A DNA stretch of 64,000 nt, from NCBI RefSeq assembly GCF_026278345.1, contig NZ_CP111085.1, positions 4,350,501 through 4,414,500 on the forward strand, given 5' to 3'. The stretch is from Tellurirhabdus rosea (lineage in GTDB: Bacteria > Bacteroidota > Bacteroidia > Cytophagales > Spirosomataceae). The notes beneath the pieces were generated by a model that ran no database searches, was not told the origin of the DNA, and worked only from the letters and a program-made list of their open reading frames with translations. Below are positions 17,454 to 25,091 of the stretch, one piece after another (the first letter of the stretch is position 1; each line of letters opens with the position of its first letter). The position numbers and the translations under genes are program-made.

Positions 17454-17814
17454 ATACGCCGTCATTCGGGTCGTCCCGCGGGTAGAGCGCCAGGAATTCC
17501 TGAATGTCGGGGTGATTCTTTTTTGCCCGGCCCAGGGTTTTCTACAAACGAAATTCAGCCTGAACGAAGCCCGTCTGCTGGCCTTTTCCCCCGGTCTGGA
17601 CCTGGCCGAACTGCGCGAACGCCTGCGGGCTTTTGAGCGGGTCTGTGCCGGTCGCCGCGAGGGCGGACCGATCGGCGAACTGCCGCTGGCCTCCCGGTTT
17701 CGCTGGCTGACGGCGGCACGGAGTACGATTGTGCAGACTTCTCCCGTTCATCCGGGCCTTTGTTCGGACGCGGCCGCGCGGCTGGAACGGTTGTTTGGAG
17801 AACTGGTGGCATGA
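17419..17814 (+). CDS. DUF3037 protein, partner of HipA-like kinase
   Basis: The 131-residue protein matches the DUF3037 pattern: FEYAVIRVVPRVERQEFLNVGVILF near the start, a C-terminal FRWLTAARSTIVQTSPVHPG, then a short helix. There is no signal or membrane segment, so it is cytoplasmic. It begins inside the kinase gene, 35 bases before that gene's stop and in another frame, which implies translational coupling. An internal ATG at 17431 is an alternative start. It could be substrate, inhibitor or regulator of the kinase; the sequence does not decide. Confidence 0.78.
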   Translation: MQPKMQEKHVFEYAVIRVVPRVERQEFLNVGVILFCPAQGFLQTKFSLNEARLLAFSPGLDLAELRERLRAFERVCAGRREGGPIGELPLASRFRWLTAARSTIVQTSPVHPGLCSDAAARLERLFGELVA

Positions 17815-17913
17815 GGGCGGGGGAGGGCGAGTTCATCGGTAGGTTTCTCGTTAAGGACTTGATAATCTGGTTAAAATAAGTGACCTTGATGGTGACACCT
17901 CTGCTATGCCGCC

Positions 17914-19059
17914 ATGAAAAGCTTTATCTGCCTGTTCCTCTTTTTGTGGATTACAACGCCTGTTGTTGCCCAGCAGCAAAAAGTGCCTTACCTCATCACG
18001 GGTCAGGTGACGCATGCCGAGGGGAAAAAGGTCTTTCTGACCTCAAAACGTTCGGCCTTTGCCAGACAAGGGCGTCAGCAGGCCATCGACTCGACCGTCG
18101 TCCAGAACGGGGCTTTTACGCTGAAAGGAGCCATTCCGGAGCCGCATTATTACGCTATTCTGGTAGAAGATAAGCCTTATTTCAAGGCGTTTCCGCTCGA
18201 CAGTGTTCCCCTGCGGATACGTGCCAATGCCGACTCGCTGGCCCAGGCGCTGGTGACGGGTTCGCCCAACGCCACCCATGAACGCGTCCTGGCGTATATA
18301 CTGCGGGAGTACGACGCAAAGCTGAATGCGAGTTACAGGCGGGCGCAGGAAGCCCGGAAAAACGGCGACACGCTCGCCCACTGGCGGGCCTCGCTCGAAA
18401 ACAGGGGACTGGCCTGGCAAATCAATGAGGAAACGGCCGACTTCATCCGGACGTACCCGGAGTCTCTGGTGAGTCTGTTCAATCTGGCTGCGCTAATCGA
18501 TAAACTCCCCCGACCGGAAGTGCTTGAACTGTGGAAAGCGCTTGCGCCCCACTGGCAACAGCATTCGGTCGGCAAAGCCCTGCGTGAAGAGCTGTTTTTT
18601 CCGAAACCGCTGCATGCTGGCCGGTCGTCGGCTACACCCGTCGGTCAGGCCGCCCCGGACCTTTCGCTGGTGAACAGCAAGGGCGAACCCGTCGATCTGG
18701 CCAGTTTCCGGGGAAAGGTGGTGCTCATCACGTACTGGGCCAGCGGCTGCGAATCCTGCCGGGCCGAGCATACCCGGTTGAAGACTTTGTACGGGCAGTA
18801 CGTAGGCAAAGGATTTGAAATCGTTTCGGTATCGCTTGATCGCAACCGAAAAGCCTGGTTGGCGACCCTTCGGCGGGAGGCCTTGCCCTGGCAGCAGGTA
18901 ATGAGGAAAGACCTGCCGCGGCAACCGGTGGAAGGGCCACCGCTTGGACAGGCGGTGCCGATTAATATGCTGCTCGACCGCGAAGGCCGGATCGTCCGGA
19001 AAGGGGTACACGGTTCTGCACTGGAAACCAGTCTGGCTTCGCTGCTGGCTTTGGATTGA
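17914..19059 (+). CDS. Exported thioredoxin-like (TlpA/ResA) protein with DUF4369 domain
   Basis: The 381-residue protein has a signal peptide (1-20, ending VVAQ). A DUF4369 beta domain (about 25-120) and a helical linker follow, then a TlpA-like thioredoxin domain (about 245-381). The redox motif is CESC (Cys279, Cys282) after ITYWAS, and the cis-proline region is VPINMLLDREGRIV. It should reduce or shuffle disulphides in periplasmic or outer-membrane proteins. Such DUF4369-TlpA fusions are multiplied in Bacteroidota with mostly unknown partners. It stands alone, with no cytochrome-maturation genes nearby. Confidence 0.85.
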   Translation: MKSFICLFLFLWITTPVVAQQQKVPYLITGQVTHAEGKKVFLTSKRSAFARQGRQQAIDSTVVQNGAFTLKGAIPEPHYYAILVEDKPYFKAFPLDSVPLRIRANADSLAQALVTGSPNATHERVLAYILREYDAKLNASYRRAQEARKNGDTLAHWRASLENRGLAWQINEETADFIRTYPESLVSLFNLAALIDKLPRPEVLELWKALAPHWQQHSVGKALREELFFPKPLHAGRSSATPVGQAAPDLSLVNSKGEPVDLASFRGKVVLITYWASGCESCRAEHTRLKTLYGQYVGKGFEIVSVSLDRNRKAWLATLRREALPWQQVMRKDLPRQPVEGPPLGQAVPINMLLDREGRIVRKGVHGSALETSLASLLALD

Positions 19060-19141
19060 TTCGGGAAAAAGCGTACGCGCCATCCGCCAAAAGGTCCGGC
19101 AATCAGGAGGATATTACTCCGTCAGCGAAGCCGTGTCCGGG

Positions 19142-20248
19142 TTAATTTTGGGTGGATGGTAAAGTGGTTTGCCTTCTGTAAAAAGAATCAAATAGCCAGT
19201 AAAATACGGCTGCGCCAACTAAGGAGTAAAGACTAAGCAGGAACCAGTTTGAAATTCCAAAGCGTATAAAGAGGACTAAAAAAGCCGCATGGCTTAGGTA
19301 AAGTGGATAAGATATATTTCCGAGAAAATTGAAAAGAGACTTTACTGAGGAAGACCGAATGGTGAACTTTCGCTGGTTGATGATAAAATAACAGATTATG
19401 GCGAGGCATATCCCTCTGGTCAAAAAATCTAAACAATCATCGGGAATCAGGTTGTAAGCGCCATTTTTAAGCCGGAAAGCCAGTTGTATGAGCGCGTTTA
19501 AACCGAAATACATGCCAACAACAAATAGAATATGAAACGTGGTTGCTTTCTTTTTTTTATGAAATATAGCGAGCATAAAGCCAAGTATCCATATAAAGGA
19601 AAGTAGCAATAAGTTTATCCCAAAATAAGTACCGGCATAATAGGGAAGGTTGAATAAAGACCGGGCACAGGTATAGAGGCAGAAGCAGGCAAAGGAGAAG
19701 TATACAAGATACAGTGAAGTTCGGTAAGAGAACCGGAGCAGTGAAGGCGCCAGGATGTAGAGCCATACTTCCAGGGCAAGCGTCCAGGCGGGGCCGACGT
19801 AGGAGGTCGGTACGACAACATGGTTCAGGAAGACGACATTCAGGCAAAGCATGCCGACAAACCCCGCGGTGACAGGCAGGGGCGAAACCAGAAAAGTAAG
19901 AATCAGACAGGCGATATAAACCGGATAAATTCGTTTTACTCTCCGCAAAAGATAACCGCTCCTGCTTTTAGTAATTGACATTCCAATTGAATAGCCGCTT
20001 ATCAATAAGAAACCTAAAATGGCTTCGAAAGCGCCCAGCGTGCTGATGGCAGACAAAGGTCCGCTGGATGCGGTATGTTCTCCGACGTGAGAGGCAAACA
20101 CAACAAAGGCAAGAAGGAACCGCAAAAGAGCGAGAAGAGGCCAGTTTGGTGAGTTGGAGGGATCGATATAAGGGTCAATACGTGCTAGAAAGGAGTGGTA
20201 GAATTTGGGCTTATGAGTGGTTAGGTCAGCGGTTGGATTTATTTCCAT
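19142..20248 (-). CDS. Acyltransferase family 3 (OafA/YrhL-like) membrane protein
   Basis: The 368-residue protein has about ten membrane helices. It shows the family's early LRFLLAFVVFASHVGEH block with the catalytic-type histidine, RRVKRIYPVYIACL, and a late GNISYPLYLSH. It probably O-acetylates a surface polysaccharide or lipid sugar. Its DNA is clearly AT-richer than both sides and its codon use favours A/T endings, a sign of acquisition by transfer. It stands alone, next to two tRNA genes. Substrate unknown. Confidence 0.85.
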   Translation of the reverse strand: MEINPTADLTTHKPKFYHSFLARIDPYIDPSNSPNWPLLALLRFLLAFVVFASHVGEHTASSGPLSAISTLGAFEAILGFLLISGYSIGMSITKSRSGYLLRRVKRIYPVYIACLILTFLVSPLPVTAGFVGMLCLNVVFLNHVVVPTSYVGPAWTLALEVWLYILAPSLLRFSYRTSLYLVYFSFACFCLYTCARSLFNLPYYAGTYFGINLLLLSFIWILGFMLAIFHKKKKATTFHILFVVGMYFGLNALIQLAFRLKNGAYNLIPDDCLDFLTRGICLAIICYFIINQRKFTIRSSSVKSLFNFLGNISYPLYLSHAAFLVLFIRFGISNWFLLSLYSLVGAAVFYWLFDSFYRRQTTLPSTQN

Positions 20249-20520
20249 ATGTTCGTAGAGCGGTGTGTTGCAGGCTTTAGGAAATAAGCATTAACATACT
20301 TTCGCCAGTCAGCATGAAATCGGTAAGACACTACTTTTAAAAATAGCTGAATCGTGCGATAATCGGGAACGAATTAATCGGATAGGAGATGTCCGTTGAG
20401 CGAAGGAATCAGGCAAAAATTACAATTGATTTTCTTTTGACCAATGTAAAAACAATGAATTGAGTAAGCGGCGGTTGAACTTTATAAAATGCATATTGGC
20501 CGCGGAAAAGTGAAGAATAG
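20249..20520. other. AT-rich intergenic stretch
   Basis: This gap of 272 bases between the acyltransferase start and the tRNA terminator shares the low GC of the acyltransferase gene. No supported gene, RNA or clear repeat was found. It probably contains the promoter of the acyltransferase gene. Confidence 0.5.
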
Positions 20521-20557
20521 AAAAAGCCTGTCAAATCATAGATTTAACAGGCTTTTT
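20521..20557 (-). terminator. Intrinsic terminator after second tRNA-Asp
   Basis: The stem AAAAAGCCTGT / ACAGGCTTTTT reads on the minus strand eight bases past the CCA end of the tRNA and ends in a T run. Confidence 0.8.
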
Positions 20558-20564
20558 GCTTTGT

Positions 20565-20641
20565 TGGCGGTCCGGACGGGACTCGAACCCGCGACCCCCT
20601 GCGTGACAGGCAGGTATTCTAACCAACTGAACTACCGAACC
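20565..20641 (-). tRNA. tRNA-Asp (anticodon GTC), second of two identical copies
   Basis: The 77 bases fold as a full cloverleaf on the minus strand. The acceptor stem GGTTCGG/CCGGACC includes one G-U pair, the anticodon loop is CTGTCAC with GTC, the T loop is TTCGAGT, and the CCA end is encoded. It lies 64 bases downstream of an identical copy. Confidence 0.97.
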
Positions 20642-20671
20642 AATATTTTGCTTCCGAAGAAGGCTTAGCTG

Positions 20672-20696
20672 AAAAAAGCCCCGATGACAGGGCTTT
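20672..20696 (-). terminator. Intrinsic terminator between the two tRNA-Asp genes
   Basis: On the minus strand AAAGCCC pairs with GGGCTTT, followed by a T run. It sits ten bases past the first tRNA copy, so each copy has its own terminator. Confidence 0.7.
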
Positions 20697-20705
20697 GTAC
20701 TTTGT

Positions 20706-20782
20706 TGGCGGTCCGGACGGGACTCGAACCCGCGACCCCCTGCGTGACAGGCAGGTATTCTAACCAACTGAACTACCGAACC
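20706..20782 (-). tRNA. tRNA-Asp (anticodon GTC), first copy
   Basis: It is identical over 77 bases to the copy at 20565-20641, including the encoded CCA. A minus-strand TACCTTTG box lies 40 bases upstream, divergent from the DinB-gene promoter. Confidence 0.97.
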
Positions 20783-20821
20783 ATTTTCTTCGCGGCGTAG
20801 AGCCGTTCCGAAATCGTGATG

Positions 20822-20829
20822 CAAAGGTA
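20822..20829 (-). promoter_or_regulatory. TACCTTTG box for the tRNA-Asp pair
   Basis: Exact TAnnTTTG on the minus strand 40 bases before the tRNA 5' end. It is back to back with the plus-strand box at 20852-20859. Confidence 0.5.
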
Positions 20830-20851
20830 GGGCGATTTTGGGAAGATGCAA

Positions 20852-20859
20852 TACCTTTG
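20852..20859 (+). promoter_or_regulatory. TACCTTTG box for the DinB-family gene
   Basis: Exact TAnnTTTG 24 bases before the ATG at 20884. Confidence 0.5.
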
Positions 20860-20883
20860 CCCTAAAAAAATGCTGCCACTTTC

Positions 20884-21405
20884 ATGAAAAAGCCCCTTTC
20901 CAGTGAGTATCCGCCGATCCGCTACTTCGCCAACTACATTGAACAGGTTGTTGGTGAGGAGGTTATTGAAACGCTTTTGGAGCAAAGTGAAACCCTGAAA
21001 AATTTTTATAAAAATCTGTCCGAGGAAGCCGCCCTTTATCGGTACGCGCCCGGCAAGTGGTCGCTCAAAGAACTGCTCGGGCACCTGACCGATGCTGAAC
21101 GCATCTTTGCCTACCGGGCGCTTTGCATTGCCCGCGGCGAAACCCAGTCGCTGCCGGGCTTTGAGGAAAATGCCTACGTTGAAAAGGCCGATTTCGACCA
21201 CCAGCCGCTGGAAAGTCTGTGGCTCCAGTACGAAACGACCCGGGCGGCGACGCTGGCCCTTGCCCGCAGCTTGCCCGAAGAAGCCCAGGTCCGTATCGGA
21301 ACGGCCAACGGCCACTCCGTATCCGCCCGCGCCGTTTTCGCCATCATCGCCGGCCACGAGGCGCACCACCTGGCCATTCTGAAAGAGAGATACCAAAAGC
21401 ATTGA
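20884..21405 (+). CDS. DinB-family putative metal-dependent protein
   Basis: The 173-residue protein has the four-helix DinB_2 fold. WSLKELLGHLTDAERIFAYR carries the first metal histidine, and the C-terminal GHEAHHLAIL gives two more histidines. Relatives include thiol transferases and hydrolases that use bacillithiol or mycothiol, but most are uncharacterised. Its stop codon is the first part of hairpin E, which joins it to the Nif3 gene, so the two may be cotranscribed. Confidence 0.85.
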   Translation: MKKPLSSEYPPIRYFANYIEQVVGEEVIETLLEQSETLKNFYKNLSEEAALYRYAPGKWSLKELLGHLTDAERIFAYRALCIARGETQSLPGFEENAYVEKADFDHQPLESLWLQYETTRAATLALARSLPEEAQVRIGTANGHSVSARAVFAIIAGHEAHHLAILKERYQKH

Positions 21406-21479
21406 GTAGTTGAGCGATTGAGCGATGGTGTGCAGAACGCCAACCATCACTCAATCACTCCACCACTCAATCACTCAAT
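21401..21479. repeat. Hairpin element E: TTGAGCGA-word arms filling the gap from stop to start codon
   Basis: Left arm 21401-21429 and right arm 21443-21479 enclose a 13-base loop. The inner 14 bases (21416-21429 with 21443-21456) pair at 13 positions. The arms are 7-8 base words near TTGAGCGA, with one extra word on the right. The element includes the stop codon upstream and ends one base before the ATG downstream. There is no GCTCCGC core. Confidence 0.85.
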
Positions 21480-22607
21480 ATGACTATACGCGACATCACC
21501 ACCTACCTCGAAACCTGGGCGCCGCTGGCGTATCAGGAAAGCTACGATAATGCCGGACTGATTGTGGGTGACCCGGCAACGCCCGTAACCGGTGTTCTGG
21601 TTACGCTGGATGCCACCGAGGCGGTAGTCGAGGAGGCCATTGCCCGGGGCTGCAACCTGATCGTGGCCCATCATCCCATTGTGTTCAAGGGCCTGAAGAA
21701 ACTGAACGGCCGGAATTACGTCGAACGGACGGTGATTAAGGCCATCAGGGCCGAGGTGGCCATCTACGCTTCTCATACCAACCTGGACAGTATCGTCGGC
21801 GGGGTGAATTATAAAATTGCCGAAAAACTCGGTTTGCAGAACGTGCGGATTCTCGCGCCAAAAAGCGACACGCTCATGAAACTGGTGGTGTTTGTGCCGA
21901 CCGAAGCCGCAGATCCTGAATTTGCCGGGGCCACCCAGCGGGTTCTGGATGCTTTGTACGAGGCCGGGGCGGGCCAGATCGGCAACTACGACCGGTGCAG
22001 TTTCCGGCTGGCAGGGACGGGGACTTTCCGGGGCAATGAATCGTCAAACCCGAATCTGGGTGAGCGGGGCGTGGAAGAATCGGCTTCGGAAGACCGGATT
22101 GAGGTTATTTTTCCGGCCCATCGGCAGACAGCTATCATGGCCGCTTTAAGGAAGAAAGGCGTACATCCGTACGAAGAGGTGGCGCACTACCTCACCCTGC
22201 TCGACAACCGGAACCAGGAAGTGGGCTCGGGAGCGGTCGGCGACCTGCCGGAAGCGATGGACGAGCCGGCTTTTCTGGCTTATCTGAAAGAGAAAATGGC
22301 GCTGCCCCTCATACGGCACACGCCGCTGCCGGGCCGGTCGGTCAGGCGGGTGGCGGTCTGCGGAGGGGCCGGCGGATTTTTGCTGAATGATGCCGTACGC
22401 GCCGGAGCGGAGGTTTTTATCACGGCTGATTATAAATACCATGAATTTTTCGACGCCGACGGCCGAATTATCATTGCGGATATCGGTCATTTTGAAAGCG
22501 AACAGTATACCAAAGAATTGATTCAACAGCAATTGTTGAAAAAATTTGATACCTTTGCGGTAATTTTGTCCGAAACGGTCACCAATCCGGTGAACTACTT
22601 CGTATAG
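21480..22607 (+). CDS. Nif3-like dinuclear metal centre protein
   Basis: The 375-residue protein shows AHHPIVFKG (His64, His65), ASHTNLD (His99, Asp103) and a C-terminal GHFESEQYT with the last ligands. Together these form the two-metal site of the hexameric Nif3/GTP cyclohydrolase I type 2 group. The middle section (about 130-235) is the inserted CutA-like domain of the longer YqfO type. The biochemical role is not settled for the family. The ATG follows hairpin E directly, so the ribosome site lies within the repeat. The gene for the zinc-ribbon coiled coil comes 15 bases later. Confidence 0.88.
   Translation: MTIRDITTYLETWAPLAYQESYDNAGLIVGDPATPVTGVLVTLDATEAVVEEAIARGCNLIVAHHPIVFKGLKKLNGRNYVERTVIKAIRAEVAIYASHTNLDSIVGGVNYKIAEKLGLQNVRILAPKSDTLMKLVVFVPTEAADPEFAGATQRVLDALYEAGAGQIGNYDRCSFRLAGTGTFRGNESSNPNLGERGVEESASEDRIEVIFPAHRQTAIMAALRKKGVHPYEEVAHYLTLLDNRNQEVGSGAVGDLPEAMDEPAFLAYLKEKMALPLIRHTPLPGRSVRRVAVCGGAGGFLLNDAVRAGAEVFITADYKYHEFFDADGRIIIADIGHFESEQYTKELIQQQLLKKFDTFAVILSETVTNPVNYFV
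22550..22557 (+). promoter_or_regulatory. TACCTTTG box inside the Nif3 gene end
   Basis: Exact TAnnTTTG 66 bases before the next start at 22623. It would give that gene its own transcript. Confidence 0.4.
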
Positions 22608-22622
22608 CAAAACCTTCGCGGA

Positions 22623-23375
22623 ATGGAACTGACGATTGCTCAAAAACTCGAAGCTCTTCTCAAACTTCAACAAATTGATTCTCAGCTCGATGAGATAAAA
22701 AAGATTCGCGGGGACCTGCCGGAAGAGGTTCGCGATCTGGAAGACGACATCGCCGGCTTTGAAACCCGGATCAATAAGTTCAACAACGACATTCAGTCGC
22801 TGGAAGACGAGATTGACCGCAACAAGACGACCAAGAAAGACGCTGAAAAGCTGATCAACAAGTACAAGGATCAGCAGATGAACGTCCGCAATAACCGCGA
22901 ATACGACGCCATTTCGAAAGAAATTGAGCTTCAGACGCTGGAAATTGAACTGGCCGACAAGAAAATCAACGAGGCTACTTTCAAAATCCGCAGCAAGCAG
23001 GAGGAAATTAAGGCGACGCAGGGAGCTCTCGACGAGCGCAAGGCCGACCTGAAAGCCAAAATGCAGGAACTCGACCAGATTACGGCCGAAAGCGAAGAGG
23101 ACGAGAAAAAACTCATCACGGAGCGCGACCAGCAGGCTACCCACATCGAAGAACGTCTGCTGAAATCGTACAACAAAATCCGCAACAACGCCCTCAACGG
23201 TCTGGCCGTGGTGATGGTGAAGCGGGGTGCCTGTGGCGGTTGCTTCAACGTGGTTCCGCCGCAGCGGCAGGCCGACATTCGGGACAAGAAAAAGATCATC
23301 GTTTGCGAACACTGCGGTCGTGTTTTCGCCGACGTGGAAGGCGTTCCCGAGCCGGCACCGACCGGCCGCCGCTAA
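22623..23375 (+). CDS. Coiled-coil protein with C4 zinc ribbon (CT398/DUF164 family)
   Basis: The 250-residue protein is a long antiparallel coiled coil (about 5-180, rich in Glu and Lys heptads). A C-terminal zinc ribbon follows, with CGGC (about 203-206) and CEHC (about 230-233). This is the pattern of the CT398 family, which is almost always encoded next to Nif3, as here. A CT398 member in Chlamydia is reported to interact with sigma-54 and secretion parts, but a general function is not established. A strong terminator follows. Confidence 0.88.
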   Translation: MELTIAQKLEALLKLQQIDSQLDEIKKIRGDLPEEVRDLEDDIAGFETRINKFNNDIQSLEDEIDRNKTTKKDAEKLINKYKDQQMNVRNNREYDAISKEIELQTLEIELADKKINEATFKIRSKQEEIKATQGALDERKADLKAKMQELDQITAESEEDEKKLITERDQQATHIEERLLKSYNKIRNNALNGLAVVMVKRGACGGCFNVVPPQRQADIRDKKKIIVCEHCGRVFADVEGVPEPAPTGRR

Positions 23376-23395
23376 GCACAAAAGCATACAAACGC

Positions 23396-23425
23396 AAAGG
23401 CTGCCGGAAACGGCGGCCTTTTTTT
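23396..23425 (+). terminator. Intrinsic terminator after the zinc-ribbon gene
   Basis: GGCTGCCG pairs with CGGCGGCC round a short A-rich loop and is followed by seven T. It closes the DinB-Nif3-zinc ribbon group. Confidence 0.88.
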
Positions 23426-23461
23426 GACTCCTGATTGATCGGATTTTGTTGAGCATTCCGA

Positions 23462-24982
23462 ATGCGTATGCACGTCGAACTGGTGGCAAAAAAAACGGCA
23501 GGCGGTCGTCTGGCCCGGCGGGTTCTTGCAGGAGCCGCTATGGTCCTGCTGCTGTCGTGGCCTGCCTTTGCCGCTGATTTTGACTTTACTCCGCCGCTCC
23601 AGCGGGCTTATCAGGACCTGTTCAGCCTAAAAGTGGGAGCGGGGCGCCGGGCGATTGGGCCGGAACTGGCCCGCCGGAACGGGATTGCGGTGTACCTCGA
23701 CAATTTCGGCGATATGCTCACCCTGCTGACCTCCGACGACCGGACGCTTTACAAAACCCTCGAAAAACGGCAGGAGCAGCGGCTCGAATTGCTGGATGAT
23801 CTGGACGAAAATTCCCCCTGGCAGCGGTTTGCCCAGGCGGAAGTCCGGCTACACTGGGCGTTTGTCAAGCTCAAATTCGGCCACGAAGTCAGCGCCTGCT
23901 GGGACATTATCCGGGCTTACCGCCTTCTGGAAGACAACCGCAAACGTTTCCCGGATTTTCTGCCAACCCGCAAATCGCTGGGTGTCCTGCACGTCCTGAT
24001 CGGGTCGGTTCCCAACAACTACACCTGGGCGATCAAGATGATGGGCCTCAAAGGCAGCGTGCAGCAGGGCATGCAGGAAATTGGGGAAGTAAGCCGGAAA
24101 GAGGCCCTGTTCGGGACCGAGGCCCGGCTGATTGACCTGCTCCTGCGCGGCCACGTGCTGACCTTCACGCCGGAAGATGCCGCCCGGACGCGCCAGCTGG
24201 TTCGCGACCATCCGGACAACCTCATGATTTCGCTCTTTGCGGCTAGTCTGCTCATGAAAGATGCCCGTAGCGAGGAAGCGCAGGCCCTCCTGCTGGAGCG
24301 CCCGAAAGGGCCGGAGTATCTGCCCTACCCGTTTATTGAATACCAACTGGGCGAAATTCAGTTGCAAAAGGGAAATTACCCGCAGGCTTTAGGCCATTAC
24401 CGGGCTTTTCTGGGGCAGTACAAAGGAGTTAATTTCCGGAAAGACACGTATTATCGCCAGTTTTTGTGTTTCTGGCTGACCGGTCAGGAGGCGCAGGCCG
24501 TGCCGCTGTTGCAGCAGGCGCAGAAGACGGGCACGACCAGCGTAGAGGCCGATAAGGCGGCCCAGAAGTTCGCCGATGCGTTTTTTCGAAAAGGCATTTC
24601 GCCCCGGCAGAAGATTCTGCTCAAAGCCCGGTTTGCCACCGACGGCGGGTATCTGGACAGCGCCCGCAACACGCTCCGGCCCTTTTCGGAGAAGGACTTT
24701 CCGTTGACGCCCGAAAAAGCCGAATTTCAATACCGGCAGGGCCGCATCTTTCAGCGACGGGGCGAACCGCTGGCGGCCATCCCGCATTTCGAGCGGGCCA
24801 TTGCCCTCAGCGAAGCCGACCAGCTTTCTTTTGGCGCCACTTCCGCCCTGCAACTAGGCTACATTTACAAACAGCAAAACAAACCCGCTCAGGCCCGCCA
24901 GTACTTCCAGAAAGCCCTCAGCTACGAAAAGCACGAGTACAAAAACAGCGTAGACAACAAAGCCAGAGCCGGCCTACAATAG
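23462..24982 (+). CDS. Exported tetratricopeptide-repeat protein
   Basis: The 506-residue protein has a basic N terminus and a signal peptide ending PAFAA (about residue 38). Helical repeats follow throughout. Clear TPR units lie at about 300-340 (YQLGEIQLQKGNYPQALGHY) and 420-495. The N-terminal half (DFTPPLQRAYQDLFSLKVG, then GSVPNNYTWAIKMMGLKG) is typical of a conserved Bacteroidota family of unknown role. It should be a periplasmic or outer-membrane scaffold. An ATG at 23468 is also possible. The stop is followed directly by hairpin F. Confidence 0.78.
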   Translation: MRMHVELVAKKTAGGRLARRVLAGAAMVLLLSWPAFAADFDFTPPLQRAYQDLFSLKVGAGRRAIGPELARRNGIAVYLDNFGDMLTLLTSDDRTLYKTLEKRQEQRLELLDDLDENSPWQRFAQAEVRLHWAFVKLKFGHEVSACWDIIRAYRLLEDNRKRFPDFLPTRKSLGVLHVLIGSVPNNYTWAIKMMGLKGSVQQGMQEIGEVSRKEALFGTEARLIDLLLRGHVLTFTPEDAARTRQLVRDHPDNLMISLFAASLLMKDARSEEAQALLLERPKGPEYLPYPFIEYQLGEIQLQKGNYPQALGHYRAFLGQYKGVNFRKDTYYRQFLCFWLTGQEAQAVPLLQQAQKTGTTSVEADKAAQKFADAFFRKGISPRQKILLKARFATDGGYLDSARNTLRPFSEKDFPLTPEKAEFQYRQGRIFQRRGEPLAAIPHFERAIALSEADQLSFGATSALQLGYIYKQQNKPAQARQYFQKALSYEKHEYKNSVDNKARAGLQ

Positions 24983-24983
24983 G

Positions 24984-25091
24984 GAATTAAGAGTTAAGAG
25001 TTAAGAATTAGCTCCGCTTGATGAGGATTCTCGACCCTGCGAAGCCAATTTTTAACTCTTAATTCTTAACTCTTAACTCTTAATTCTTAAT
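24984..25091. repeat. Hairpin element F: GCTCCGC-core inverted repeat with TTAAGAG-word arms
   Basis: Core GCTCCGC (25011-25017) faces GCGAAGC (25039-25045) across a 21-base loop, the same loop length as elements A and I. The left arm has about three 7-base words and the right arm about six, all near TTAAGAG or TTAAGAA. It fills the gap between two convergent genes and covers the last codons and stop of the minus-strand gene. Confidence 0.88.

Noticed and set aside
20068-20280. 70-codon plus-strand frame over the start of the acyltransferase gene
   Set aside because: It is antisense to the gene's first helices and has a composition of charged residues typical of a shadow frame.
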